Part shown: positions 45,817 through 57,987 of the stretch, piece by piece
How positions within the stretch are numbered: the stretch's first letter is position 1
How the letters are laid out: each line of letters starts with the position of its first letter
From: Turbatrix aceti
Taxonomy: Eukaryota; Nematoda; Chromadorea; Rhabditida; Panagrolaimidae
Assembly: GCA_963969345.1 (NCBI GenBank)
Contig: OZ017766.1
Location: 5,952,001 to 6,016,000, forward strand
Direction: 5' to 3'
DNA length: 64,000 nt
Translations under genes and position numbers: made by a program
Notes under the pieces: model-generated
The model's database searches: none
What the model was told of the DNA's origin: nothing
The model's input: the letters and a program-made list of their open reading frames with translations, nothing else

Positions 45817-47303
45817 TCTAAAAATGTACATAATAATTTAACTCAAATGCGAAAAATCTGACATAAGTAAGCAATCTCCAGAGAAAGGTATAATGAGCAA
45901 TTAAATATTTTGATCGAACACTATATGTACATACTCTCGAGATAAAAAACATTTTGCAACGATGCCGCGTGACTTTTGAATCCCCAAGGGGCCCGCTATG
46001 CAAAACTTTTCAGCCAGAATTGTTTCAAATATTGCTGGCAAATATTGCAAGCCTGTCTACAGGCTTGGCGGACCATTCCGGCACGATAGACACCTTTGCA
46101 CTCTTGTTCATTGGGAAAAATGTGTTTGACAATACTCTGTTGTTTACGTCTTATAAATATGTAGTATCAAAATACTATACGCTTTGAAATACTGAATACA
46201 GTAGAATTGATATTTATTTGAAAGACAAACAAAAGCGCAGATTATTTTTTATTTCAACAAACGTCTTGCCATTTTCATATGTATTTACATCGGCTACAAC
46301 TATTTTTGTTCTAAAAAAATGTACTAAAAATGGGCAAACATAAATATTATACATTCATGTACTAAAAACTTATTAGCTCTGGTTGTTAGCTTAATAATTA
46401 TACATTTAGGTGCAAAAAAATTTGGTTCCGTAATAAATATAAAAGTTGAAACAATACATACTTTAATGTTTTAAAATACAAAAAAAACACGCACATTATT
46501 TTAAAACAAGAAAAAAATAAAAACAGTTACTATTTATTAGGTAATTGTTTTTACCTAATAAATAGTAATGACAACATGTTTGCAACCCTTTTTATGTATA
46601 GTACGCGCAAAAAAATCAGTGGGCTAACTATCAAACTACAAAAAATAGTTTTAACTGAAAAGTGTACGGGTATACATATACATCTGACTTGTGGCACTTG
46701 CACGTGGCCCAACAGTGCATAGCAGGTACGAAGCCCTGGGGACAAGCAAGATAATGCAATTTGATTTTTTTATGCGTTGAAAGGTACATGGATGCAATCT
46801 CTTTACAACTTGCCCTAAATGCATTGACGACATTTCAAATGCTATAATATTTTTTTTAACTGGAAAATGGAGCCGTGTGCCACCCATGTTAGGTCGTGAG
46901 ACATATGTATTTTATGTGGTTGGTTACGCTGGTAAAAAAAAGCAATAAAATAAATAGAGTTAAATCCTAAAGAGCAACAAAAAAACAAAATTATGACACT
47001 GTTTTTGTGTTTTTCTGGTTTTATGTGTGTTATTGATCCATTTAAGTTTAGGTCATTTTTTTACATAAAGAATACCGTGCTTACAACTTTATCACAAAAA
47101 GAATCAGTGCTGCTGAACTTTTATTGTATTTATTACATGTATGTATTTTTTTAGCAATCTGTAATCAATGTTATCAAATGCGATAAGAAAAAAAAACAGA
47201 CAGATCGATTTTCCGGTCTGTTTGCACAGATTGTTATACTCTCGACATACCTTATAAACATGCAGTAGGTTTCCTCCTCCAACTTTGCTACTTCTAGTAC
47301 AAA
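45817..47303. other. intergenic, no gene
   Basis: This is the promoter side of chemoreceptor copy 2 and the 5' flank of the four-TM gene. Frames are short and featureless. It contains the perfect hairpin at 46527-46568. Confidence 0.5.
46527..46568. repeat. perfect 18-bp inverted repeat with 6-base loop
   Basis: TTACTATTTATTAGGTAA, loop TTGTTT, then the exact complement. It may be the fused terminal inverted repeats of a lost element, or a cruciform-forming site. Confidence 0.85.
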
Positions 47304-47762
47304 ATGACTGTCGCTCGACCACCCGATCTCCCAGCCAGTGGCAACAAATTTGTTAAACAGGCAAAACTCATTGTTTACGTCGAATGCGGCGTCTGCTTCC
47401 TTGGCAGCATTGCAGCATGCCTCGTACTCGGCTTCTACGGCCTCATCTACCCGGCTCTGGTCTATTCTGCGATTGGCATATTTCTTATCAAACATGCCGC
47501 CAACCACCGCGGGTTCCATAATGCGTATGTCGTCGGTGTGCAGATTGCTGGAATTCTAATAATGTTGGTGCTCATCGGCATTGCCATAAACCTTGCCATG
47601 AATACTGAAAACCCATCGAATGATCTCGGACTCGTCGGTACCGGAAACCAGGGCGCACTGCTCGGAATTACAATCGCCGAAATCATTATTTTTGCTGCCA
47701 TTGTTTTTATGCACGTTTACGCTTTTGTAATTTTGTACCGTTATACTTTGGATGTTAAGTAA
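47304..47762 (+). CDS. single-exon four-TM membrane protein, unknown family
   Basis: 152 residues without introns. A 20-residue N-terminal tail rich in Pro is followed by four hydrophobic helices at about 22-44, 48-65, 75-98 and 120-146, with both ends predicted cytoplasmic. The loop between helices 3 and 4 (about 100-118) is polar, glycine-rich and lacks cysteines, so it is not a tetraspanin or claudin. The first loop is very short. GC content is above the flanks and the opposite-strand frames are weaker. AATAAT/AATAAA-type sequence follows at once after the stop. The layout recalls small MARVEL-type or nematode-specific tetraspan proteins, but I do not recognise it. Confidence 0.75.
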   Translation: MTVARPPDLPASGNKFVKQAKLIVYVECGVCFLGSIAACLVLGFYGLIYPALVYSAIGIFLIKHAANHRGFHNAYVVGVQIAGILIMLVLIGIAINLAMNTENPSNDLGLVGTGNQGALLGITIAEIIIFAAIVFMHVYAFVILYRYTLDVK

Positions 47763-50700
47763 TAATAAATTTGTTTAAAAAATCGTTGGGCACCTGTTGT
47801 GACTTTGCAATCGTATATACATGTTTGTTACTTTTGTATTCGTTTCTGATTTTATAACATGAATCGTATTTGTTTTGACACGAAAACACCTGAATGTTGC
47901 ATGCATCAGGTAATATTTGTTTTGTGAAAAAAAACTTAATTGAGTTTTCGATCAAAAGTTTATACCTGAATACCTGAAAATGGGTGTCAGAACAAACGAT
48001 TATACAAACATGATCGGTGAATGAGATGGAATAATTTTAGGTATAAGCCCATCCCAAAATGATCTGATATTTGTAAGGTCTAAAATAAATGTTTTTAATG
48101 AAAAATTTGCAACTATCGTTTGCACGTGTTGTTTACAAAATTTTTTGATGTAATTTTTTCTATAGTACCCAGAAGACATCATTTTGTACGTTCACGCCTA
48201 CAGAGTGTCTATGCATATTTGATTGATGTTCTTTAGCGACTACAGATAATTACAAACTACATATTATTTTTTTATAAGATGCATTTTTTACACCCTGTTT
48301 GACTTGTTATTATCTAATTAATAACACGCTACGTTAAGGGTGTTGTTCACTGGATCATAACCCTAAATGTGTTTACGTGTGTTTAACTAACGGTTCAGAT
48401 CAATTACTTTTGTGTGATCTTGGAATGTTCTTGTCTATCTAAATACCATCGAGCATTTCCCAATAGGTGATATAAATTGAAACAATCAAGCATTCAATGT
48501 TGCGTTGAAGAAGCTTCTACCTTGTTGGAAAGGGATCTCATGTAGGGTTCATTGTTCATGATCACACCAACATGCGACACCCTTATTTATACCGTACCGA
48601 CTTTTTAATTTCGGTGAAAAGGGTGTTCTTCCTTATTATTTCTTATGAAACCACTAGGAAGAATTTTTTCAAAAAGACATTTTCGTGGTATGTTTATGAT
48701 GAAATAATTGACAGCGGAGAAATTATTGTCATTGTGGTTACGCACGTTTCAATGTTCTATAGAAACATTGGTAGGAAATTCTATGGAACATGTTCTAAAT
48801 GACTGTGTAAATAGATTTATTTATTTATTTATTTCACCATTACTCAGTACTATTTCGTATTAATTGTTATAATACTGCTTATCTTTTTTTATTGTTTCGT
48901 CAAGCTTGCAACTGATAATGAAATTTAGAAAAACCCTATTTATTAAAAATTATTTTTGCATAAATTTAAACTTTTGTCTACCATTGTCAAGCATTGGGTA
49001 CAGGTGTTTGCGTAAATGTTCATTCCAAAGTACCATACAGTACCCATGTTTTCTAATATTTTATGATTTACCGATGACATATTTGACATTTTAGGGAGGA
49101 AGTATTGAGTCCAACCTAACTACGCACATTGGCTATTGAAATAAACATAACGAACAAATGTTTTACACCTGGGTTGACATGTTTTTCTATTTTTGGGTTT
49201 CTTATTCATACCAAAAATAGATGCGTGATCTACTTTTCAAAACTTGTTTTGCGATCATTAATTGATGTGATTGTTTCATATGCATTGTGTAAAATGATAT
49301 CATGTCAGCAAATATTGCATAACTGCTAAAAACTATGATTATTCTTTTTTTTTCTGATTTTTGATTAAATTAAATCAGAAAAAAATCTTTAAAAAAGGGC
49401 GTTCTTTAATTTAAAAGTTTTCAAAAATTATTTTACTACTTTTAAAAATGCTTAAAATATAATGTTTACCAAATTTGGAAGTTGGTGTTAATCAAATGTT
49501 AAATGCATGTCTCTCAAATTGATACAAATATTTATATTCACCTGGAGGCAAAACGTTCCGCTAGGTTCTAGATTTGCTTATCCCTGCAAAAAAGTAAATA
49601 CGTTCGGCTGACTCATAATAGTCTATACTTTTAGACTATGATTCAGAGTCGAAGTGAAAAATCTGATATGAATCAATTTTTATATTTTAAACTTACAAAG
49701 TTTATTATGTTTTTCAATCCAATAACAAACTGTTGTCTGAAAATGTTATATTATGTATTCTTAAAAGATAGCATTTACATGTTCCAACGACTTTTAACGG
49801 TGTCCCCAAAGAGGTTTTTTGACCAACGATGTCGTCAGTTGAAAACACATCTCCTGACAAAACAAGTAACCCGTGACGCGATTTACGTTCATTTGGCATT
49901 AGATGCTGATTTTTGACATACTAATGACTAAAAATTTTTTTAATGATTGCCGAACTATACTGTAGCCTTCGCTGTTTCCTTTTTTTGGCAGATGTATATT
50001 TTGTACTGTTTTCTGCATGCAGCGAAGAGGCAAGAGCTTTCGAGAAAGCTCTTCGCCCGGCCCCTAAATGTGCTGAAAATTGGATTGACTAACTCCGATT
50101 CATTTCATGGCTTTTGACTTGTAAAGATTCAGTTAGGCTTTTGCGGGTTTCCAATAACGTAATATTTAGTCACATAGGCTATGTAACAAAACAATAATAT
50201 TGTTTAGCGAAAAAACATTGTATAAAATTTTGCGTCCTTTTTAATCTTTATTCTATCATTTGCACGGCATATAAAAGTTTAAAGGTGAAGCAATGGTGTA
50301 TTTGATCCGTCGGATAAGACCCAAGATTAAAATATGCTTAAATACATTTGTTGGTTGTTGCATTTGTTGCTTGCCACTTTTTGATACCTTGTGTTTTATT
50401 TAGACTTATACGTGCAGTACAATGTTTTTTTTTATTGCTGAATGATGGAACAAAGTTCTAATGTCGGGGGAAGATGTACATACCCAAACTGACGAGCAGG
50501 CTACAAAGACGAAATGTATCAGAAGCATTGAGGTGAAATTGAGTACTTTTTATAGTTGAGTGAACAATTGGTAGGCGGAGGGCCGCTTCTTGAACTTTTG
50601 TACATACACATATAGTAGGTGATGTATTTATTTAAAATCAGAAACACGAGCTTTTTAAAAAAGGACATTTGGCATTTCAGAAAACAAAGAATTTGTGTTA

Positions 50701-53252
50701 ATTTACATATTTAGAAACGCGATATGAGAATTTTTCGTTCAAAACTTTTGTTTAAAAAATTTGTTTAGTAAATAAAATGGTTTTCGAAATTGCATAATTC
50801 TATTCTGTCTGCAACCTTTTTCTTTCAAAACTCATTTTACAATTTCGAGATTCAAATTATATGTATGTTACAAATTATGTATAAAAAAATTTTACACAAT
50901 TATACGGTTAGTTGATACTTGATACAAAACTTGGCATAATAAAACATTTTTCGAATTTTTGCATCGTCATAGGCCATGTTTTGAACTTGGACGAACTATG
51001 TAGTCTTGCTTTTTGACGTAGACGTTAAACTGGAGAAATTCAAGCGAACATAAATATGTATCAACAAACACCCTGGATGAAAGTTAAGTTTAAGAAATAA
51101 AAAGATATTGTTTCACCATGTGTGCAATTTATGTCCGAGTGCATGACATGACGTAAGACGTATATTTTTGTGCCAAATCTGCAAATATTTGTTTTTGGTC
51201 GTATAAGTCGACTCTGATTTTATTCTTTGCACTTGTAAACATGCTGAAATTAACCATTGTCAAATGATAAAAATATGCTTCTTTTTATTTTTTTACATAA
51301 AATTATGCAAATCCCTTAAAATATCTCGTGACGCGTTTGTGTGATATTTCAACTTTGTAAAATCTTAAAACATGTTTTTTTTAAATGTTATAACTCCCCC
51401 TACTCTGTTACAAACGTTACAAACGTTCGTAATGACCTTTCGAGAAAAGGAAGCCATTCGTCTCTCTCGAACGGATGTCGGCATAGAAACAATTTCTTGT
51501 ATGAAATTCTTGGCCGCATTAAAGTATTATACAATGATTAGCGAAAAGGATGATTTTACACTACAAATGCGCAGCTACGCTTTTAATAAATATTAAATAG
51601 GAGCAGGTCCCTTTGACTTCTGGCCCATACAGTCAACCTGTTAGATAACCTGGGCGTCTTTGCCGTTTTTGCTGCTTTTGGTCACGTGGTAAACTTCAGC
51701 AGCAAAAATTAAAAATGTAGCACGCCTGTGTTTTGTACCAAAGGTTATGTAGACAATTTATTAAATTTAGAATAATTTGCAAGTATTATTCTAAATTCGA
51801 TTTTTTTGTTCTTCAGTGACTAAAAAACAGATTTTTAGTTCCTGTTTGAAATGACTTCTGAAATAAAAAATTCAACTTTTTTAAAACTTATAGGAAATTT
51901 TTTTGGTACGTATTTAGTTTTAAAAGTTTTTTTTCAAATTTAAAGACAATGTTCATCGGTGTATTTTACATGTGTATTTATTTAAGTATCTCGTTCTCAA
52001 ATTACAGTTCTCTTTAGGTTCACACGCTCACTCAGGCGCAGTTACAAGTTTTTTGTACTAAGTATGTAAGACGGTATCTATAAATATAATTTTTATGACG
52101 CAAAAAAAACAAATTATTAAGGTCTAGTTATTTTGATAATTAAATTTGTGTTTAGTTGGCTAAACTCATGGGTGCGTAAGAATGTCGAGTTACTATTTAT
52201 TACTCAACATAAGTCAGTTGAGTTAAGAGCAAGTTGGGTAAAAATACCGTATATTGCTATCGTAAGCAACGGCTTTAGTGATTTATAAACCGGCGATAAG
52301 CATGTTTTAGCACCTTTTGATGCTCTTATATAAGACATATACCCCGGCGGTATCCGTCCATTTACTAAAAGCTTTCGTATTCTTTGGTATTTCAAAGCCT
52401 CACTCACCTGCGTGCACAAAGTTGATCAATGTTTTTAAAACTCTGCGTTGAAAAAAATGTATTTGTTGTTTAATATATATTTATGTTTTTTAAAAATCAT
52501 GCCGTTTCTTGAAGCGCTCTTCAGTAAATGAATAATAAATTACTAATTCCAAAAGCTGATTAACCGGATTTGTGAAATACCAGTCTTTCTCAAAAAGTAC
52601 AATTACAAAAATTACTGCTGCTTTTTAACATAAAATAATCTTCTCGGAGATGGTTGACATTCATTCAGGAGCGGTAATGCCAATCTCGTTCTTAAATACA
52701 CAAATATTTTCTTTCCGTGACATTGAAATTTTTGCCTACAGTAATCTCAAAACTGGATATCCGAAACTCGTTGACATGACTTTTGAAAATGTCAAATGTT
52801 TAAAAAATGCCCAACACCCGCGGCCAAAAATGCCGGAAATGACCAAATTTTACACGAATGAACGCCTCGCCTCCCTCCTTTTTCTTTCTCCACCCTTCTC
52901 CAGGTTTTTTGAATAAACGTAAAGAACCACTGATTCAAAAAATCAAAAAACTAAAACTTGTATACATATATTACAGTTCGCTCACAAAAAGTGTTTCCCT
53001 TTCTTTTTCCGTTTTGTACCAAGGTTATATTTATTTTATTTCTGTCTTGTTAATGTATGTATGTACAAATGTAGTATACGATTTGGTAACGCTGGTAGTG
53101 AATTACTTTTCGGGGCTTTTCATTTGCCAGGCCTACAAAAAAAGCCCAGAAAAGTTCCTTCTTGTTTTTTGAGTCTGAAAATTGTTTTTACGTGAATGAC
53201 GTGTGCCGAGACGATTTTTTTTCCATGCTTACATAATTTTTTTCTTCAGAAA
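47763..53252. other. ~5.5-kb AT-rich region with no recognisable gene
   Basis: No frame shows a domain, signal peptide followed by conserved composition, or exon chain. The longest plus frames (51.34-51.60, 52.65-52.92 kb) have no family features. An ATTT microsatellite is near 48,815-48,832. A perfect short hairpin lies at 50032-50053. Confidence 0.5.
50032..50053. repeat. perfect 10-bp stem, 2-base loop hairpin
   Basis: AAGAGCTTTC-GA-GAAAGCTCTT, followed by a GC-rich CGCCCGGCCCC. It stands out in AT-rich DNA. The sequence does not match the histone 3' stem-loop, and no histone gene is nearby. Confidence 0.75.
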
Positions 53253-53669
53253 ATGCGAGTATTAAGTATCAGTATCATCCTTAGCGCAGTGAGTTGCTGT
53301 GCCGGACGCTATCTTCACCGACCAGTTCGAGAAGACGGAATCATGCTCCGAAGACGATCTGCTCAGCCCCCCACCGTCGCCACAACTCTGAGGCCCTTGG
53401 ACAACGTCAAAAGATACGAATACAGCTTTCCGTCTTCGAATTCGGATTCTTCACCAAATTCAGCCGGCATCCACTTTGACGAAGTAAAGACAACGACGCG
53501 GTCCCCCGAAGACATTGAAGAAGAATACGCACTTCAGAGAGTAGAAGAAATGTGCCAAAAACTGAGGTCACGACGAATGCAAGAACCAACAAACTCGGTC
53601 AGGCAAAAAAACAGCGAAACCGACGATCTCATGTTTATGCTCTGTGATTCTTTATCACGAAAGAAATAA
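53253..53669 (+). CDS. small secreted protein, unknown
   Basis: 138 residues in one exon, with TTTTTTTCTTCAG ending four bases before the ATG (trans-splice context). A signal peptide MRVLSISIILSAVSCCAG is followed by RYLHRPVREDG and a polar, acidic chain. Several dibasic or tribasic sites (for example LRRRS, RSRR) and a C-terminal RKK would allow prohormone processing, but no repeated or amidated peptide is visible. Three cysteines are outside the signal region at most, so it is not a cysteine-knot peptide. Function unknown; neuropeptide-like precursor is one possibility. Confidence 0.65.
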   Translation: MRVLSISIILSAVSCCAGRYLHRPVREDGIMLRRRSAQPPTVATTLRPLDNVKRYEYSFPSSNSDSSPNSAGIHFDEVKTTTRSPEDIEEEYALQRVEEMCQKLRSRRMQEPTNSVRQKNSETDDLMFMLCDSLSRKK

Positions 53670-54535
53670 TGAACTAACACTTTCACGTGTAACAGAATGC
53701 TTGCTTTATTATTATTTTTTGTTAGAACTGTCACATATTAGAAAGGCCCAGACTCGGTTTGTATTCCCTGAGATTGACATTGAAAAAAATTAATCGTTTT
53801 TATTTTTTATATTTATTGTACATTTTTTTGTTGAAAAATGATAAATAAGATTTTTCTCACAAATTAGTATGCAATTGAAAATATACTACGTCAGGATCAA
53901 TTTTTTATACTGTAATTTTTTTTTGTTTTGTGAGTCGTTTTTTTCATGTAAAACTAAAATACAAAAAAGTGTAAATGAATTTTTGTAGGCAGAATATTTT
54001 TATCGCACTAGTCTTTTTGTATTTTAGGTAAAATAATTTTTGTAAATAAAATACAAACATAAATACATACAAAATGTTTGTATTTTGTGTGTTGAATTTG
54101 CTGTTTCATATCGGACGCTTTCTTTTTAAATTCATAAATAAATTCAGTGCAATGACTAAAGACGTCACTTCACTTGTGCAAAGTGCCAAACTGCATAACA
54201 AATGCATATGAAATGATCTTTGTTTCTGGATATAGCACAATGACGAAACTTAAAAAAATCTGGTCTTTTTAAAAAGCCAATTTTTTTGAACAAAAAAAAT
54301 TTGCCATTCATTCCAAAAACCATTTTTGGATGCACGCAGACTGCCGCATACATTTTGACGTCTACTGAACTTTCAAGGGGTACATTTGACGTCTGTTTAA
54401 CAAGTACAATTCCACCTGTCCCCGTCAAAACAGATAAACAGACAACCGTGTAAATAAATATTACGATAGATTTATTAATAATAATATTTATATATCTTGT
54501 ACATGCATCACGTCATAAATATGTAAATACATACA
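53670..54535. other. intergenic, no gene
   Basis: Convergent 3' flanks of the small secreted protein (+) and the repeat protein (-). An 87-codon minus frame (54165-54428) has no family features and no exon partners. Confidence 0.5.
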
Positions 54536-56161
54536 TTATTTGTTGAACAAACTCCTGGATCCAGAAGATAGCAAAGGACTGTTGCCGGCGACTTCGGCGA
54601 GGTTGTTGGCCATGTCCATCCACCTTTGGACCGGGATATCGATGGATCGATCGTGAACAGCGAGTTCTGAGCCCAGAAGATCGTTGCCATTTTTGTTGAC
54701 GACCTTGAGATTCCCGTCGGTCCACTGGAGTCCGCGCTCGTTCCATCTCCCTCCCATGAGCGCGGCAAGGGGATTCTCGGTGTTGGCATTTTCACGGACG
54801 ACGACTCTATCGAACATTGACCCCCCCGTATCGAGTCTAGAAGACGGGGTTTTGGTATCCAGCAGAGAAGCAAATTGCCCCAGCAATCCGCCTCCGCTCG
54901 GGGCACTCTGGGGTCGGGGTGGGGGTGGGGGCGGAGCTGGCTGTCCGACATTTTCGGCATTTTTGGCAACATGCCGATAGGCTCCATCAAAGAAGGAACT
55001 AAAAGGCTTGATCCAATCCGGCATAAATTGCTGAAAGTTTCTCGGATTCAACATGCGCACCCCAGCCTGAAGAGGCGAAGGCGTGGTTGTAGTCGTTGTC
55101 GTTGTGGGAGCACCCTGGAAGAGACTCAGAACGTCTTTGGCAAGACTGGTCCATGGCAGCGATTCCCGGTTGTCTTTTTGTCCAAAAACGCCCCCGGCAG
55201 AAACCAAAACGTGTCGGGGATCGGCATCGGAAACATCCGAGGCGTCTTTTGAAGTCGATCCTCCACCCCTGTTTTGAAGCATCATATTTGACACTCTCGA
55301 CACGATATCCATGGAGGTCGCCGGGAGTTCGGCAAGGCCCTGGGCTGTCAATTTTGGGTCTCGATTAATGCCAAACGGTGGAATCATGGAATTTTGTCCC
55401 TGATTGATGCCGAAGGGAGTGAGCATGGAATTTTGCTCCCGATTGATGCCAAATGGCGGAATCATGGAATTTTCACGAATCGGAGGGGGATTATCGATGC
55501 CAAAGATGGCATTCAGCGCATTTTCATTGCGAGGAGATGTATCGGTGTCAGAAGTCGTAAACATGGACATTATATCCTGCAGGAAACGGGCGGACGTAGC
55601 TTGCGAGTTATCGGTCCCGGCTGGAAAATTTCAATTAAACAAAATTCTTCATTCCAAAAAAAATTATATTATAATCATTTTTGTATAGTTTTTTGATTCA
55701 TTAAAAAGGCACAGTGACCTGTAATAAAAATGTCCGCTACGTGAAACAATATACGCATGTCGTAAATTTTTTTACGCACTCAAGCAGAAATTGAGGGGGA
55801 CACAGATTAGCACTTGATTTGCACTAAATTTATTAATTATTTGATTACTGTGCTTCTTCATTTAACCTAATTGACAACTGATGTGAATGAAACATTTTTT
55901 GAAAAACCTAGCGCGACAACAAAAACACAAAAATGTATGTAAAAGGATAATACGGAGGGAAAACGAGTTTTTGGGGATTACGATTAAAAAAAATAGTTAT
56001 TTTGAAAAATGTTAAAATCAAGAAATGGCGATATTTTATTTTTTTTTTTTATAGAAAACTTTTTGCAAAAAAATTGAAAGTTCAAAAAATCACTTACTTG
56101 GCAAAATCGGTTGTCCAAGGCCGTTGGCAATGAATGCAAAAAAGAAGACGCATGTTTTCAT
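54536..56161 (-). CDS. secreted low-complexity repeat protein
   Basis: Two exons (56161-56098, 55620-54536) give 382 residues. MKTCVFFFAFIANGLG is a signal peptide. Residues about 69-108 hold three tandem 14-residue units of the type RENSMIPPFGIN. A run of eight Thr, a run of seven Pro and a Gly/Ser-rich stretch follow. The C-terminal ~100 residues are ordinary in composition and perhaps globular (LAALMGGRWNERGLQW...). Apart from the start there are no cysteines in the mature chain. It is probably extracellular; cuticle, mucus or matrix are possible, but I do not recognise the family. The intron is 477 bases, longer than usual. The start places the signal peptide in frame; an ATG 10 bases upstream is out of frame. 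Confidence 0.75.
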
Positions 56162-57497
56162 GCATTTCTGCCCAAACATACTAATACCATGCAATTTGGT
56201 GCCAAAAAAGTTGATTCAGATCATGCAGAGCCGTTGGGGGTACCCAGAGTTTGGTGGTGTCTCTTCAGCACGGTGATTGAATCAAAAACAATGAATCGAC
56301 AGCGAACAAAAGTTGTGAAGGGGGAGCGAAAGTTTTGTTGCTGCCAACAAAAAAAATTGACTCATTCAGTTGTCATTTATCGAGCAAGCGGTTGTCGGAC
56401 GCCTCCTGCGTGTGTGGATCAGAAGCGGTGGTTGGTTGGTGCGCGAGCGAGCGAGCGACGAGTCCGGCGGTGGTGGTCAAAGCCGGTCGGTCAGATTTTT
56501 GGCTGGATCACACCGGTCTCTCTCTTTCTCTCTCTCTCTCTTTTTTTTCTCTCAATCCCAATTTTTTTCCTGAAGCTGGATGCATCTGTGTGCTCTATTC
56601 GGATCTCCAGAAATCATCCGAAGCTCCGCGCGAGTTCATCATCACTCTGCCTGCTTCCAGAGATCCTTTCGGTTTCGTTCTGTGACCTCCTTTTTTTCCA
56701 TTCAATCAACAGGTTCATAGCCGGTTAACAACCACATACCCTATTTTCTTTCCCATTTGTCTCCGCGGATGCGACTTGATTCAACATCAGCAAATTGAGC
56801 CTTTTCATCCTATTTTGTTTTCTCAAATCCACAAAAAAAATATAGCGTAATTGATTTTTATCCTGGATGTCGATTGATTTTTTTTGATTTTTAATGAGCT
56901 GCAATTCAAAAGCCTTCCGAATTGACATGACCAGCAGTCCTTACAAAATTTTGGTAACATCCTCCAAATATCTAACGTGACAAAATTAGACCTTTATTTT
57001 TTTGGGTGCCAAGATAATACCGTAAATTGGCATTAATGGGTCAAAAAATTATGTATATTTCGAGCCGAAAGTTTTGACCCAGTTTTTAATGAAACATTTA
57101 CAGAAAATAAAATAAATGAAAGGTTTCGCCTTTAAAATGAAGGTTTTAGTTTCAAAGATAAAATGCTTCACGAAAAATATACATAGTTTTTTTATATTTT
57201 GAAATCAAATTTTCGATGAATTTCGCCGTAAAAACTAACATTTTTTTGATTCTGAGATATTTTATCGATTATTTACTAATTCTTTTGAGATCATTTTTGT
57301 TTCAAAAGCGCTACCGTTTTTATGGTTAAGACACCTTGAAAAATTTTTCATAAATTGCCATCTTTGAAAGCACTGTGAAGACTACTTTTTTCTAAATAAA
57401 TGTGAACTCCAAGCAATAAGGGAGAGTACAAATAATTGGGGGTTACAACAATCCGATGTTAGTATCGAGTCGGATCTGCGGGTTGGTAGTGGCAGTG
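56162..57497. other. intergenic, promoter side of the secreted repeat protein
   Basis: A GC-richer segment with GAGC/GGTTG repeats lies at 56,380-56,520, followed by (TC)n at 56,517-56,552. Long frames across it shift continually and look like chance. The rest is AT-rich. No gene is supported. Confidence 0.5.
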
Positions 57498-57941
57498 GAG
57501 GTGAAGAGCACAGTTGTGGAGTTATGGATGTAGACGACCCCCTTAGTAAAGATCGTCTACATCCACGACTCCACAACTGTGCTCTTCACCTCAGTTGTAA
57601 GGGCCCCTTACCCCGAAGATCGGTAAGGGGCCCTTACCGATCTTCGGAGCTCCTTAAGTATGGCTTCTTTATCAGCAGCCATCGGAGCACTCCCTAGGCG
57701 GAGCTAGACAGATCAGGCCCAGAAGGGCTACTGTTTGCTTGTAGTCGTAAAACTATATACAGTTTTACGATCACTGATAACAGTCGTGGTAAGGAGTCGG
57801 GTGGCACCAAGCCACTGTTGACATGGCCTTTGGGAAAGACCATGTAAACAACAACTGATAAGCTCTTAGAGGGGGAGAAGGGTATATCCGTTACTTTACA
57901 ATTAAGGATGTGGTTACATCACTTAGGTTTATTAGTAAACC
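57498..57941. repeat. array of six or more hairpins
   Basis: Consecutive inverted repeats: (1) arms of 40 bp at 57498-57537 and 57553-57592 with two mismatches and a 15-base loop. (2) 15-bp perfect arms at 57598-57612 and 57622-57636. (3) overlapping 17-bp perfect arms at 57613-57629 and 57631-57647, which cannot form together with (2). (4) CGTAAAACT/AGTTTTACG at 57746-57769. (5) GTGGC/GCCAC at 57801-57815. (6) CATGG..CTTT/AAAG..CCATG at 57822-57844. (7) GGTTTA/TAAACC at 57926-57941. The block is GC-richer than its flanks and has no reading frame of note. It could be a structured RNA, the subterminal part of a transposon, or a DNA cruciform array. Confidence 0.85.
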
Positions 57942-57987
57942 CGGAGTTGCAAACATCGCCCCGAAACAATCCAAATATGTATTTTTT

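Noticed and set aside
47151..47701. Minus-strand frames opposite the four-TM gene
   Set aside because: They are shadows of the plus-strand coding sequence, which has the coherent four-helix pattern.
50032..50053. Histone-type 3' stem-loop
   Set aside because: Stem and loop sequence do not match the histone consensus and no histone gene is near.
52650..52916. 88-codon plus frame
   Set aside because: No recognisable domain, no signal peptide and no conserved context.
54165..54428. 87-codon minus frame next to the secreted repeat protein
   Set aside because: No family features and no compatible splice partners; not part of the neighbouring gene.
57740..57880. Possible hammerhead or other known ribozyme core
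   Set aside because: The CTGATGA...GAAA core is absent (CTGATAA only), and no stem arrangement fits.
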